Shown here in pieces: positions 20,703 to 30,076 of a stretch of 64,000 bases of DNA. The position numbers were made by a program, and so were the translations under genes. The stretch comes from Mycobacterium sp. ACS4054. GTDB lineage: Bacteria; Actinomycetota; Actinomycetes; Mycobacteriales; Mycobacteriaceae. Position 1 is the stretch's first letter. Each line of letters starts with the position of its first letter. The notes under the pieces are model-generated. The model made no database searches and was not told the origin of the DNA. It saw nothing but the letters and a program-made list of their open reading frames with translations. The DNA is taken from positions 248,001-312,000 of the forward strand of contig NZ_LZHV01000041.1 in NCBI RefSeq assembly GCF_001667275.1. The letters are read 5' to 3'.

Positions 20703-20831
20703 TGCCAACGCCCCTAACTTTCGAGCAGATACCGATGGGTTTCCGGTGGTTGAACTGATCCTCCCCCCAAAAAAGTCTAGGTAAACGCGCCCGCACTTCC
20801 GAGGTCTTTTACGGCCCCACCGGGATTTTCA

Positions 20832-22010
20832 TCAAGGTCCGGGGATCCCGGCCAATTCGTATGCCACGGCGTCGAATGCGCGCAGCGTGTCCAACATGTG
20901 CGGCTCGTGCGAGTGCGGCTGGGTGGACACCTTGGCGGCGACGACCTCGGCGGCGCGGTTGACGTAGATCATTTGACCGCACATGCCCAGGCACAGCACA
21001 ACGTTGTTGCCCGGGTAGGGAAACCACATCTGGTTGCGGTACATCCCGCCCGGCAATTCCGTGTCGTCGGGGCTGGCGGCGAACGCCTCACGCGAGTCCG
21101 GGCCGCCGTCGAGGGTGTCGGCGATCCACGAGGCCGGCACCACCTGCCGGCCGGTCAGCGAGACACCGTCGCGCAGCAGCAGCGAACCGAACCGGATCAT
21201 GTCGGTGAGGCAGGCGCTGACGCCGCCGTCGAAAAACCCTGTGCCGCAGGGGTCTACCGCTATGGAGGCGTCGCGTTGGGCCCCGATGCGGCTCCACAGC
21301 ACCTCCGACATGAGCCCGGGCATCCGCTGACCGGCGACGGCCTCGCAGACCAGGCCGAGCACGTCGGTTTCACACGAGCGATATTCGAAGGGGCCGCCGT
21401 GAGCCGCCTTTCGCCGCAAGGTCAGCAGGAAGTCCCGCAGCGTGCCGGGGTTGTCCGGGCGGCTCTTGGGCGCCCAGCCCATCGCCTGGTCGAGGAGATG
21501 AATCTCGGCGGCCGGGTCGCCGTAATCCTCCGAGAAGGCGATGCCCGACCTCATGTCAAGCAGGTGACGCACCGTCGCACCGGCGTAGCCGCAATCGGCA
21601 AGCGCAGGAACGTATTTCGTGACCGGCGCGGCAAGCTCGATGGCACCGGCCCCGTGCAACACACCGACGACGGCCGCCACCAGCGATTTGCTCACCGAGA
21701 ACAACAGGTGCCGGGTGTCGGCCGTCATCCCGTCCAGGTACTCCTCGAGCACCATCGCGCCGCGATGGGCGACGGCCCACCCGTCGGTGACGGTCGCGGC
21801 CATCACGGCGCCGACGGTGGTGGCCGACCCGTTGGTGTTGGTCACCGGGATCTCGGCCAGGGCGGCAGGGGCGGCGGCTATCGCCGCGACTGGGCCCTCC
21901 CCGCGCGCGATCACCGCGGTCGGCACGAAGTCTTCGACGTGCTGAAATGACCAGTGCGAGTAGGGCGGAGCCAGCCAGTTGTCCAGTGAGATGCCCGCCG
22001 GGGCGCTCAC
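20832..22010 (-). CDS. Beta-lactamase-fold serine hydrolase, NylB (6-aminohexanoate-oligomer hydrolase)-like
   Basis: 392 residues. The SxxK catalytic motif is SVSK at residues 105-108 and the probable third catalytic residue is Tyr210 in GPFEYRSCETD. That spacing of about 105 is like NylB-type amidases and esterases. There is no signal peptide, so it is cytosolic and unlikely to be a resistance beta-lactamase. The substrate may be an amide or ester of a small peptide; this is inference. GTG at 22010 overlaps the stop of the ATP-grasp gene by 4 bases (GTGA), so the two are translationally coupled and probably act on related molecules. Confidence 0.88.
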   Translation of the reverse strand: MSAPAGISLDNWLAPPYSHWSFQHVEDFVPTAVIARGEGPVAAIAAAPAALAEIPVTNTNGSATTVGAVMAATVTDGWAVAHRGAMVLEEYLDGMTADTRHLLFSVSKSLVAAVVGVLHGAGAIELAAPVTKYVPALADCGYAGATVRHLLDMRSGIAFSEDYGDPAAEIHLLDQAMGWAPKSRPDNPGTLRDFLLTLRRKAAHGGPFEYRSCETDVLGLVCEAVAGQRMPGLMSEVLWSRIGAQRDASIAVDPCGTGFFDGGVSACLTDMIRFGSLLLRDGVSLTGRQVVPASWIADTLDGGPDSREAFAASPDDTELPGGMYRNQMWFPYPGNNVVLCLGMCGQMIYVNRAAEVVAAKVSTQPHSHEPHMLDTLRAFDAVAYELAGIPGP

Positions 22011-23485
22011 GCGCGCGCGACTAGCCGAGAGACGATCGGCGCGGCGGGCGTCAGGGGTGTGGAAACGAACTTCGCCTTCATGCCCTTGACCCAGCGCTGG
22101 CAGCGCTCGCTCAGCTGATAGTCGTCCGTCTGCAGGTGCCCACGGGTGACCAGCACACCGAGTTGGGCCCCCTCCGAGCGCAAGTCGCCGGGCGCGGCGA
22201 CGCGCATGTAAAAGGCCTCGGAGCCGTCGAGCAGTGTGGCCCAGTCATTGGCGGTGCGCGAGAAGGAGACTCGACCGTCGTCGTCGATGCGCCACACCCC
22301 GGTGCGCGGCGTGGCGGTGAAGATCTCGATGTCCGGCGACGTCTCCGTCAGGATCACCTGGCCCCAGACCTCGTCTTCGCCGTAGCCCCGCTCCCAGCGC
22401 GTGTTGATCGCGTCGATGTCGAGCTCGTAGTCCACGTCCATGTACTCGAGCAGATGAAACAGGAACAGCGGAATGTCGGCGTAGGCCTCGGTGGTCAGGT
22501 TCGTCATCGGGCTGGCGCCGGACAGCCGCGGATTCACCTCGCCGAGATAGAGCTGGTCGGAGTCGAGATCGTGCAGCAGGTCCACCTCGAAGTAGCCGAG
22601 GTAACCCTCGCGGCGCATCACGTCGCCCAGCTTTGCCACCATTTCGCGCGCGGCGTGGGTCTGGGCGGGCGGCAGCACCTCGCGCCAGATGTCATTGCCA
22701 CACCAGCTGCCCCGGCTCGGCGTCAGCTCCGAATAACCGACCAGGCTGGTCATCGCGGGGCCGACCACGGTGCCGTGGCGCGTCACGGCGCCCTCGAGGC
22801 ACACCTCCACGTTGCGGATCCGCTTCATTACCTTGAGGTCCTGCCCCACCAGGTTGTCCGCGTTTTTGTCCCAGTCGCCCTGCCCGTGGACGAAGAATGT
22901 CCCGCTGCCGGCGTTGCCGTAGGCGATCGAGATGACGAGGTCGTCGCCCAATCCGGCGCTTTGTGCGAGTTCCAGGAGTTCGTCGTAGGATCCCGCCCGC
23001 CCGATCGTGTTGGGCACGCTCGGCACTCCCGCCTCGTTGGCCAGGCGGGTCATGACGATCTTGGAGCCCAGGCGCTCGCGCAGCTCGATCGGAGGGTGCA
23101 TGACCTCGAGACCCGCCTGCCGCGCGAGGGCCTGAATCTCCGCGTTCATCATCACGAAGCAGCACTTGCCGCCGGGGCCGCGACCCGCGATGAACTCGAG
23201 CGTCTCGGGATCGGACAGCAGGTGACTGCACACCTCGTCCATGGAGTCAAAGTCGCGGCGGTCACGTCGCCGGGGCACGAACACCCGCGAATGGGTGCCC
23301 TCGAAGGAGTCAAAGTACGTGAGGTAGAAGAAGTTTCGTATCCAGCGGTCGACGCCCAGCAGGTTGAACGGGGTCGGCGAGATGAAGTACAGCGGCACCT
23401 TGTTCGTGTGGAAGAACGCGCGGATGTCGGACAGTCCGCTCAGGCGGCGCGTACCCGGCTGGGGGCCGTCGGCGGGCACGGTCAC
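22007..23485 (-). CDS. ATP-grasp ligase-like protein (often labelled biotin carboxylase-like)
   Basis: 492 residues. Conserved ATP-grasp features are visible: a central VISIAYGNAGSGTFFV (phosphate-loop-like), then FEVDLLHDLDSDQLYLGEVNPRLSGA, whose Glu and Asn would bind Mg-ATP. The N-terminal third (VPLYFISPTPFNLLGVDRW) resembles a pre-ATP-grasp domain. There is no biotin-binding or BCCP region, so a carboxylate-amine or peptide ligase is more likely than a true carboxylase. GTG at 23485 has a poor ribosome site but overlaps the stop of a 29-codon ORF (GTGA). Its 3' end overlaps the serine hydrolase start. I do not recognise a characterised member of this subfamily. Confidence 0.84.
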   Translation of the reverse strand: MTVPADGPQPGTRRLSGLSDIRAFFHTNKVPLYFISPTPFNLLGVDRWIRNFFYLTYFDSFEGTHSRVFVPRRRDRRDFDSMDEVCSHLLSDPETLEFIAGRGPGGKCCFVMMNAEIQALARQAGLEVMHPPIELRERLGSKIVMTRLANEAGVPSVPNTIGRAGSYDELLELAQSAGLGDDLVISIAYGNAGSGTFFVHGQGDWDKNADNLVGQDLKVMKRIRNVEVCLEGAVTRHGTVVGPAMTSLVGYSELTPSRGSWCGNDIWREVLPPAQTHAAREMVAKLGDVMRREGYLGYFEVDLLHDLDSDQLYLGEVNPRLSGASPMTNLTTEAYADIPLFLFHLLEYMDVDYELDIDAINTRWERGYGEDEVWGQVILTETSPDIEIFTATPRTGVWRIDDDGRVSFSRTANDWATLLDGSEAFYMRVAAPGDLRSEGAQLGVLVTRGHLQTDDYQLSERCQRWVKGMKAKFVSTPLTPAAPIVSRLVARA

Positions 23486-23571
23486 GCGACCCGCGCCTGG
23501 GCCCGGCGCCGGCGCCGTGGCGGCGTGCGCGCTGCGATCGGGTCGGCGGTCATCAGATCACGTACCTTCAT
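23482..23571 (-). CDS. 29-residue CBS-like micro-ORF upstream of the ATP-grasp gene
   Basis: Reading from ATG 23571, it starts MKVRDLMTADPIAARTP, which looks like the first 15-17 residues of a CBS domain. It then turns into an Arg-rich stretch and ends at a TGA overlapping the GTG start of the ATP-grasp gene. A second in-frame ATG is at 23553. It begins 27 bases after the DJ-1 stop. There is no strong ribosome site before either ATG. It could be a small peptide, a coupling leader, or the remnant of a deleted CBS-domain gene; translation is not shown by sequence alone. Confidence 0.4.
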   Translation of the reverse strand: MKVRDLMTADPIAARTPPRRRRRAQARVA

Positions 23572-23598
23572 TCGACAAGTGTGGACCCGGCCGTGGCC

Positions 23599-24291
23599 TT
23601 AACCAAGTTCCTTCATGAACTCTTTGGCCAAAGGCCCAGCGGACGCGGGGTTTTGGCCCGTGAAGAGGTTGCGGTCCTTGAGCGTGTAGGGCTTCCACAC
23701 CTCACCGCGGGAGAAATCGACGCCCATCTTCACCAGTTCGTCCTCGGCGGTCCAGCGGGCCTTCGTCCGCAGCCCCACCCCGTCCTCTTCGTCATTGGTG
23801 AAGGCGGTGACTTTGTACCCCGCGAACGGCGACGCCCCGTTGCGCCGGGTGGCCATCATCGCGACCGGCGCGTGGCAGACGATGGCCAGCGGCTTGCCGG
23901 ACGCGAGCGCCGCGGTCAGCAGCCGGCCCGAGTCGGCGTCCTGCCAAAGGTCCTCCATCGGGCCGTGCCCGCCCGGGTAGTAGACGGCGTCGTAGTCCTC
24001 GAGGCGGGCGTCGGCCAGCTCGATCGGTCGGCGCAACTCCTCGGCGGAGCGCAGGATCTCCTCGAGTTCCAGGGCGATCTCTTCGCTGCCGGCCATCGAC
24101 GGGCGCAGGCTCATCACATCCACATGCGGCACAACGCCTTTCGGCGTGGCGACCACGACCTGGTGACCGGCATCGGTGAGCTCGCGGTAGGGGGCCGCGA
24201 ACTCCTCGGCCCAATAGCCGGTCGGGTGCCTGGTGCCGTCCTTCAGCGTCCAGTAACTCGCGCCGCTCACCACGAACAGAACCTTCGCCAT
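23599..24291 (-). CDS. DJ-1/PfpI family protein, Hsp31/HchA-like (class I glutamine-amidotransferase fold)
   Basis: 230 residues from ATG at 24291 (MAKVLFVVSGASYWTLKDG), with GGGGAAG upstream. The open frame continues upstream to 24447 but that part is not protein-like. The nucleophile elbow is LAIVCHAPVAM with Cys139 and His140. GYWAEE supplies the Glu near residue 29-30 that activates the Cys in this family. Members act as glyoxalase III, deglycase or chaperone (family knowledge). It is first in the minus-strand unit DJ-1, micro-ORF, ATP-grasp, serine hydrolase. It may detoxify a reactive carbonyl linked to that pathway; this is inference. Confidence 0.88.
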   Translation of the reverse strand: MAKVLFVVSGASYWTLKDGTRHPTGYWAEEFAAPYRELTDAGHQVVVATPKGVVPHVDVMSLRPSMAGSEEIALELEEILRSAEELRRPIELADARLEDYDAVYYPGGHGPMEDLWQDADSGRLLTAALASGKPLAIVCHAPVAMMATRRNGASPFAGYKVTAFTNDEEDGVGLRTKARWTAEDELVKMGVDFSRGEVWKPYTLKDRNLFTGQNPASAGPLAKEFMKELG

Positions 24292-24586
24292 CGCGCTTCC
24301 CCTCGTTGTCCGCACCGGATTGACCCACCCCAGCGTCGCCGAACTCGTCTGGCGGTGCAATACGGCGGGGCGGCGGATTCTCAATACGCCGTTGATGTGG
24401 GCGCGCGCACCGCGGCGCGTCCAATGACAACAGCCGTAAACCGGCATTTAACAAGTGCCGAGCCAACCGTTCGTTCTAGCGTTTGCCCATTTGAGGGTTG
24501 GGGAATAACAATTGGCGTGTCGTACGAGCGGATGACGCCAGCAGGGGGATCATGACTTAAAGGCGTCTCTATTCGAGGGGTGGTCG

Positions 24587-25024
24587 ATGATGACGTCGGA
24601 CGACTGGCAACCGGTGGTACGAGTTGGTGAACCCAAATTCGTAGCCGGCCTGGGAAATAGGATCAAAGTTGAGGTCAAGACACGGGGGTGGCTAAGCCGG
24701 GACTGGCGCGGCTACTTCGGTTCGCAGGTATCGCAGCAACGGCTCGATGCCAGGTACTCGTCGTATCCCTGTTGGGATGAGATCCAGTGCATAGAGGGCA
24801 CCTGTGCGCTCGACGAGGCGGAGCAGTACATCGAAATGATCGATGCGGCAATCCACTACGCGAACAATCGGTTGCGCCACGACGCTATGCCGGCCACAGC
24901 GCTTCAGGGGCCCGTGCGGGATCATCGGACGTTCGGGGTCAGACGGCGCCAGGCGGCGCTGGACCAGCTGGCGAAGCGGTTGGCACGGCCCGACCCGGTC
25001 GAGAGCGAACTGACCGCGACTTAA
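24587..25024 (+). CDS. Hypothetical protein, 145 residues
   Basis: The frame begins ATG ATG at 24587 and encodes a basic protein of 145 residues. The middle has two Cys (SYPCWDEIQCIEG) and a third close by, and the C terminus is helical and charged (RRRQAALDQLAKRLARPDP). There is no signal peptide, no membrane segment and no domain I recognise. It lies alone, divergent from DJ-1 across about 295 bases of non-coding sequence. It is upstream of echA14 on the same strand, with a 368-base gap. Codon use is typical of the neighbourhood. Called as a gene because the opposite strand offers only a weaker frame. Confidence 0.58.
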   Translation: MMTSDDWQPVVRVGEPKFVAGLGNRIKVEVKTRGWLSRDWRGYFGSQVSQQRLDARYSSYPCWDEIQCIEGTCALDEAEQYIEMIDAAIHYANNRLRHDAMPATALQGPVRDHRTFGVRRRQAALDQLAKRLARPDPVESELTAT

Positions 25025-25392
25025 GCGCGACAAATTCATTACGTCGCTGAATTATTTCCATGCAATTCGGTAGGTCCCCGCCCGTCTCCGGGAAGGTGCC
25101 GCAAACGCATTTGCGTTTGCACGGCCAATTGTTTTCCGCGGTGGGGGCTCGCTCGCATCGTGTGCGCTACGCAAATCCTCGCGGCGGCTCGCACAATACG
25201 AGTGCCGTTAAAGCCCGGCCCTCGGCCATCCACCGCAGCTTGCTGCTGCGAAACGGGCGAAATCCGGTCGGCGCGACCCCGACCGCCCGTATGCACGCCG
25301 CGCAGTACCCTTACCGTGGCCCGGAATCGCAGCCGACGGCACGGCAATCGTGCGTCGCCCGGGGCCGCCAGCCCAAGCCGCGGAGGTGCCCG
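25025..25392. other. Non-coding region between the hypothetical gene and echA14
   Basis: The frame of echA14 is open back to 25060, but the sequence in front of 25393 does not look like protein. The stretch contains one strong feature, the perfect inverted repeat at 25101-25120. It presumably carries the echA14 promoter; I cannot place -10 and -35 boxes with confidence. Confidence 0.5.
25101..25120. promoter_or_regulatory. Perfect 20-bp inverted repeat upstream of echA14
   Basis: GCAAACGCA-TT-TGCGTTTGC: two 9-base arms that are exact reverse complements around a 2-base spacer. It lies about 270 bases before the echA14 start. The symmetry and length suit a TetR- or GntR-type operator. There is no run of T on either side, which argues against a terminator. 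No regulator gene is adjacent. Confidence 0.5.
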
Positions 25393-26163
25393 ATGGCCGA
25401 ATCCGACCCCGTCTTGTTCAGCGTCGACAACCGCGTCGCGGTCATCACCGTCAACGACCCCGACCGGCGCAACGCCGTCACCGCCGAGATGTCGGCCCGC
25501 CTGCGCGCGGCCGTCGAGCGGGCCGAGGCAGACCCCGAAGTTCATGCCGTGGTGGTCACCGGCGCCGGCAAGGCGTTTTGCGCGGGCGCGGACCTGAGCG
25601 CGCTCGCCGCCGCGGGCGGTGACAAAGCCGAGGCGGGTCTGCAACAGCTTTACGACGGCTTCATGGCCGTCGGCGGTTGCCGGCTGCCAACCATCGCCGC
25701 GGTGAACGGCGCGGCCGTCGGCGCCGGACTGAATCTCGCGCTGGCGGCCGACGTGCGGATCGCCGGGCCGGCGGCGTTGTTCGACGCCCGTTTCCAAAAG
25801 CTGGGGCTGCATCCCGGCGGCGGCGCGACCTGGATGCTCCAGCGAGCCGTGGGGCCGCAGGTGGCGCGCGCGGCCCTGTTGTTCGGCATGCGCTTCGACG
25901 CCGAAGCCGCCGTGCGGCACGGGTTGGCGCTGTCCGTGGCCGACGATCCGGTGGCGGCGGCGCTGGAGCTCGCCGCCGGGCCCGCGAACGCCCCGCGCGA
26001 GGTCGTGCTGGCCACCAAGGCCACCATGCGCGCGACCATCAGCCCGGGATCGGTGGATGACGAACAGCACGTCTCCGCCATGCGCACCGAGCTCGGGCCG
26101 CAGGCCTACTCCATCCACTCGCCGGAATTCGCTCAGCGACTGGCCGCGGCGCAACGCCGGTAG
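25393..26163 (+). CDS. echA14: Enoyl-CoA hydratase/isomerase family protein
   Basis: 256 residues, the same length I recall for EchA14 (Rv2486). ATG at 25393 follows GGAGGTG with ideal spacing. Crotonase motifs are clear: [19 protein letters not shown] (oxyanion hole) and [24 protein letters not shown]. The canonical catalytic Glu positions cannot be confirmed by eye: after [27 protein letters not shown] the region has Gly-Gly where hydratases often have Glu, so hydratase activity is uncertain. It lies next to the branched-chain catabolic operon on the opposite strand. Confidence 0.92.
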   Translation: MAESDPVLFSVDNRVAVITVNDPDRRNAVTAEMSARLRAAVERAEADPEVHAVVVTGAGKAFCAGADLSALAAAGGDKAEAGLQQLYDGFMAVGGCRLPTIAAVNGAAVGAGLNLALAADVRIAGPAALFDARFQKLGLHPGGGATWMLQRAVGPQVARAALLFGMRFDAEAAVRHGLALSVADDPVAAALELAAGPANAPREVVLATKATMRATISPGSVDDEQHVSAMRTELGPQAYSIHSPEFAQRLAAAQRR

Positions 26164-26259
26164 CGCCGACGCAGGTTCGGAAGTTGGGATCGGTAGCGAT
26201 TCCGCGAAAGTGTGCTTTGCTACGAAGACGCCGACAGGCGTGGCGCCCTAGCGAAGGAC

Positions 26260-26556
26260 ATGCCCGTGGAGATCACCCAAACCCTCACCCGAATTGCCGC
26301 CGGGGCCCTGTTGGCCGGCGGCCTCGCGACGGCCGGAACGGCTCTGGTCGAAGGCGTCGCCCAGGCCCAGCCGGCCCCCGCGCCGCGCGTCTACTGGTGC
26401 CCCAACCAACCGTGGAATCCGGCATGGGGCGAAAACAGATACTGGAATCAGTGCTGGGACACGGACAACCCGCCGCCGTACCCGCCCCCGCCGCCCTCGC
26501 GCGCGCCCAGCTTCAACTGCGGCCTGTTCTGGTGCCCCGTACCGCCGCACCCCTGA
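26260..26556 (+). CDS. Small exported proline- and tryptophan-rich protein
   Basis: About 98 residues. The N terminus (ITQTLTRIAAGALLAGGLATAGTALVEGVAQAQPA) is a Sec-type signal peptide with probable cleavage after AQA. The mature part of ~60 residues is rich in Pro and Trp with four Cys in a WCPNQPW / NQCW / FNCGLFWCP pattern, suggesting two disulfides. The start is uncertain: ATG at 26260 sits almost on the AAGGA site, whereas GTG at 26266 has 6-base spacing and may be the true start. It resembles the small secreted protein at 56034-56327. It ends 4 bases before the convergent bkdC gene. Function unknown. Confidence 0.7.
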   Translation: MPVEITQTLTRIAAGALLAGGLATAGTALVEGVAQAQPAPAPRVYWCPNQPWNPAWGENRYWNQCWDTDNPPPYPPPPPSRAPSFNCGLFWCPVPPHP

Positions 26557-26560
26557 GCCG

Positions 26561-27715
26561 TCAGAGGTCGAGCAACGCGGTCATCGGCGACTCGACCAAG
26601 TCCCTCAGCTCGGTGACGAATCGGGCCGCCTGGGCGCCGTCCGCGACGCGATGGTCGAACACGCAAGTCAGCGTCGTCGTCGGGCGCACCACCACCTGAT
26701 CGCCGACGGCCACCGGGCGCGGCTTGATCGCGCCCATCCCCAGGATGGCCGCCTCCGGGTGGTTGATCACCGGCACGCCGTCGTCGGCGCCCAAAGCCCC
26801 GAAGTTGGACACGGTGAACGTGGAACCGCGCATCTCCCCCGGCGTCAGGGTGCCTTCGCGCGCCCCGGCGACCAATTCGGCCGACCGACGGGCCAATTCG
26901 CGGGTGGTCTTGGTATGCGCGTCGGCGATCACCGGGACCAACAACCCGCGATCGGTGGCCACCCCGAACCCCAGATGGACCCGATGCTCGACGCGCACGT
27001 GCGGGCCATCGGGTGAGTCCACCCATGTCGAGTTGAGAATCTCGTTGTGGCGCAGCGCGATCACCAGCAGCCGCGAGGTCAGCACGAACGGGGTGATCCG
27101 CTGATCCGCCGACGCTCGATCCGACAGCCGCAACAGTTCGGAGCAGTCAACCGCGACGCTGACCTTGGCCGCCGGGATCTCCCTGTGCGACAACGTCATC
27201 TTCTCGGCCATCCGGGCCTGCACGCCGCGGACCGGGCGAACGTCGGCGCCGTTCTGGCCGGCCGCCGCCAAAACGTCGGCCCGGGTGATGATGCTGTCGG
27301 CGTCGCGCTGCACCGAACTCAGGTCGACCTTCAGCTCCTTGGCCAGTTTGCGTACCGGAGGGGCGGCCAGCGGGCGGCTGCGTCGGCTGGCGTCGATGCC
27401 GGCGTCGGCGCCGTAGCCCACCAGCGTGGGTACCGCTCCGCCGGTCGCGTCGCCGTTCACGGGTGCGGTGTCGATGCTGACCAGCACCGCCCCCACCGCG
27501 AGCACATCGCCTTCCCCGCCGTGGGTTTCGACGATTCGGCCCGCGTACGGGCTGGGCAGTTCCACCTCCGCCTTCGCCGTCTCCACCGAACACAACACCT
27601 GGTTGAGCTCGACGTCGTCGCCGGCGGCGACGTTCCAGCGCGTCACCGTCACTTCCTGCAATCCCTCACCGAGATCCGGGACGCGGAACGACTTGACCCG
27701 CTCGTCGGCGCTCAT
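26561..27715 (-). CDS. bkdC: Branched-chain alpha-keto acid dehydrogenase E2 (dihydrolipoyl acyltransferase)
   Basis: 384 residues. The N-terminal lipoyl domain (1-80) has [18 protein letters not shown], whose Lys carries lipoate. A peripheral subunit-binding domain follows ([19 protein letters not shown]). The C-terminal catalytic domain ends with [17 protein letters not shown], holding the active-site His and Asp. It moves acyl groups from E1 to CoA. ATG at 27715 overlaps the bkdB stop (ATGA). The long upstream frame is a bkdB shadow. Last gene of the operon; Rv2495c in M. tuberculosis, where the complex uses Lpd as E3 (family knowledge). Confidence 0.95.
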   Translation of the reverse strand: MSADERVKSFRVPDLGEGLQEVTVTRWNVAAGDDVELNQVLCSVETAKAEVELPSPYAGRIVETHGGEGDVLAVGAVLVSIDTAPVNGDATGGAVPTLVGYGADAGIDASRRSRPLAAPPVRKLAKELKVDLSSVQRDADSIITRADVLAAAGQNGADVRPVRGVQARMAEKMTLSHREIPAAKVSVAVDCSELLRLSDRASADQRITPFVLTSRLLVIALRHNEILNSTWVDSPDGPHVRVEHRVHLGFGVATDRGLLVPVIADAHTKTTRELARRSAELVAGAREGTLTPGEMRGSTFTVSNFGALGADDGVPVINHPEAAILGMGAIKPRPVAVGDQVVVRPTTTLTCVFDHRVADGAQAARFVTELRDLVESPMTALLDL

Positions 27716-28767
27716 GGCTGCCCCAGCGAACGCTCGACGCAGTCCAGCAGCCGGTCGGGGCCGGGTAGCCAGAGTCGCTCCAACCGGGCGGGCGGGTACG
27801 GGGTGTCGAATCCGCAGGCGCGCAGGACCGGCGCCTCCAGCTCGTAGAACATCTCCTCCTGGATCCGGGCGGCCAACCCCGCGCCATATCCCAGGCTGCG
27901 CGGACCCTCGTGCATCACCACGCAACGCCCGGTCCGATGAATCGACGCGGCCACGGTCTCGAAATCCAACGGCACCAGTGACCGCAGGTCGACGACCTCC
28001 AGGCTCCAACCGCGTTGCCGCTGCGCCTCTTCCGCGGCGCCGACCGCGGTGCTGACCAGGCTGCCGTAGGTCACCACGGTGACATCGGAGCCGGCGTGGC
28101 GCACCATCGCCCGCCCGATCGGCGGTTCGGGCCGCTCGGTATCCACCGACCCGCGGACCTGATAGCGCCGCTTCGGCTCGAGGAACATCACCGGGTCCGG
28201 GCAGGCGATCGCATGGCGAAGCAGCCAGTACGCGTCGGACGGGCAGGACGGAACCACCACCTTCAGGCCGGCGGTATGGGCCCAATACGATTCGGTCGAG
28301 TCCGAATGATGTTCGGCCGCACCGATTCCGCCGAATGACGGGATGCGCACCGTCACCGGCATGTTGATCTCGCCGCGGGTGCGGGTGCGGTACTTCGCCA
28401 GATGGCTGACCACCTGATCGAACGCCGGGTAGGAAAACCCGTCGAACTGAATCTCGGGCACCGGCACGAATCCGCGCAGCGCCAGTCCCACCGCGATACC
28501 GATGATGGCGGATTCGGCCAGCGGCGTGTCGAAGCAGCGCTGCTCGCCAAATGTTCCGGCCAGCCCCTCGGTTACCCGGAACACGCCGCCCTCGACCGAT
28601 ACGTCCTCGCCGAACACCAGCACCCGCTCGTCGGCGGCCATCGCGTCGTGCAGGGCACGGTTGAGCGCCTGCACCATGGTCATCACTTGCGCGGCGAGAG
28701 CGGCGTGCCGCGTTGCGGCCGTGCGGGTTTCGTCGGGGGTGGCCGGACGATCGGCGAGCTGAGTCAT
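27712..28767 (-). CDS. bkdB: Branched-chain alpha-keto acid dehydrogenase E1 component, beta subunit
   Basis: 351 residues. Transketolase-like pyrimidine-binding domain with [21 protein letters not shown] at the start (the Glu activates thiamine diphosphate), and a C-terminal domain with [18 protein letters not shown]. It forms the heterotetramer with BkdA that decarboxylates branched keto acids from Val, Leu and Ile. The ATG at 28767 is directly adjacent to the bkdA stop with no gap, and its own stop overlaps bkdC. Rv2496c equivalent. Confidence 0.95.
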   Translation of the reverse strand: MTQLADRPATPDETRTAATRHAALAAQVMTMVQALNRALHDAMAADERVLVFGEDVSVEGGVFRVTEGLAGTFGEQRCFDTPLAESAIIGIAVGLALRGFVPVPEIQFDGFSYPAFDQVVSHLAKYRTRTRGEINMPVTVRIPSFGGIGAAEHHSDSTESYWAHTAGLKVVVPSCPSDAYWLLRHAIACPDPVMFLEPKRRYQVRGSVDTERPEPPIGRAMVRHAGSDVTVVTYGSLVSTAVGAAEEAQRQRGWSLEVVDLRSLVPLDFETVAASIHRTGRCVVMHEGPRSLGYGAGLAARIQEEMFYELEAPVLRACGFDTPYPPARLERLWLPGPDRLLDCVERSLGQP

Positions 28768-29868
28768 TCACGCCTCCCCGTCGTTGCGGTCGAGCTCGGC
28801 CCGCAGCTGCTCTCGCTGCGCCTGCAATCCCGGCGTCATCTCGGCGTACACCGTGGTGAACACCTCGTCGATGTCGAAATCGGGCGCGCCGAACACCGCG
28901 TCGCGCAATTCGGCGCGCATGCGCTTCGCGCGGGCGGCCACCCGGTCCTGAAACCGGGTCGACCAAACGCCCTGTCCCTGAAGGTAAGTGCGGTAGCGCG
29001 GGATCGGGTCGAGCGCCGTCCAGCGGTCCACTTCCTCCTGGGTCCGGTAGCGGCTGGGATCATCGGACGTGGTGTGCGGACCGAGCCGGTAGGTGACCGC
29101 CTCGATCAGCATCGGGCCGCCGCCGGCCCGGGCGCGCGCGGCGGCCTCCGCCATCACCGCGTAGCAGGCCAGCACGTCGTTGCCGTCCACGCGGATCCCC
29201 GGCATCCCGTAGCCGATGGCCTTGTGCGCGATGGAAGGTGCCGCGGTCTGCTTGTGCAGCGGAACGGAAATCGCCCACTGATTGTTCTGCACGAAGAACA
29301 CGCACGGCGCGGTGAAGACGGCCGCGAAGTTCAGCGCCTCGTGCACGTCGCCGACGCTGGTGGCGCCGTCGCCGAGGAAGGCCACCGTCACCGAATCCTC
29401 GCCGAGGCGTTGCGCCGCCATCGCCGCGCCGACCGCGTGCAGAGTCTGGGTGCCGATCGGGATCGACGTCGGGGCGCAGCACTTCTTGGTGAATTCCAGT
29501 CCGCCATGCCAGGTTCCGCGCCACACCGCGCCGACGTGCCCGGGCGGTATGCCGCGCACCAGATACGCACCCAGCTCCCGGTATTGGGGAAACAGCCAGT
29601 CCGTCTTGCGCAAACAGGCCGCCGCCCCCACCTGCGCGGCCTCCTGGCCGCGGCACGACGCGAAGAGCGCCAACTCCCCCTGGCGCTTGAGGTTGATGAA
29701 CTCGGTGTCCAGCTCGCGGGTGACCACCATCATCTCGTAGAGCCAGCACAGCGTCTCCGCGGGAAGGTCACGGCCGTAGCGGAGTTCGGGCGTCGGTGTG
29801 CCGTCCGCGGCGACGAGTTGCACCGGCTCGAGGTCGACGGTCATCGGCAGTTGGGGCACCGTCGCCAT
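28768..29868 (-). CDS. bkdA: Branched-chain alpha-keto acid dehydrogenase E1 component, alpha subunit
   Basis: 366 residues. The thiamine diphosphate motif GDG...NN is seen as [19 protein letters not shown] followed by [10 protein letters not shown]. The loop [13 protein letters not shown] is the conserved region phosphorylated in animal BCKDH; whether it is controlled so here is unknown. ATG at 29868. It begins the bkdABC section. A 208-base gap separates it from citE upstream, so a second promoter may lie at 29869-30076. Rv2497c equivalent. Confidence 0.95.
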   Translation of the reverse strand: MATVPQLPMTVDLEPVQLVAADGTPTPELRYGRDLPAETLCWLYEMMVVTRELDTEFINLKRQGELALFASCRGQEAAQVGAAACLRKTDWLFPQYRELGAYLVRGIPPGHVGAVWRGTWHGGLEFTKKCCAPTSIPIGTQTLHAVGAAMAAQRLGEDSVTVAFLGDGATSVGDVHEALNFAAVFTAPCVFFVQNNQWAISVPLHKQTAAPSIAHKAIGYGMPGIRVDGNDVLACYAVMAEAAARARAGGGPMLIEAVTYRLGPHTTSDDPSRYRTQEEVDRWTALDPIPRYRTYLQGQGVWSTRFQDRVAARAKRMRAELRDAVFGAPDFDIDEVFTTVYAEMTPGLQAQREQLRAELDRNDGEA

Positions 29869-30076
29869 ACCGTCTCCCTACTTCGGTGCCGCAGGGCCAC
29901 AGCCAAAGCTCAGCCGGGACCCACCGCGAGCCGAAGTCGATCGCCAGCTACCCGAAAGGCCTCGCTCGCCGCGACACTGGCGTACCCACCATTATGCGCT
30001 CAAATGAGAAGAGACCGCGGTGATCGCGACCGTGTCGCGGCCACCGACAACGCGGTTGCGTGCGAGGGTTCGACCG

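Noticed and set aside
22007-23485. Biotin carboxylase function for the ATP-grasp protein
   Set aside because: There is no carboxylase partner or biotinyl domain nearby, and the conserved blocks fit a general ATP-grasp ligase better.
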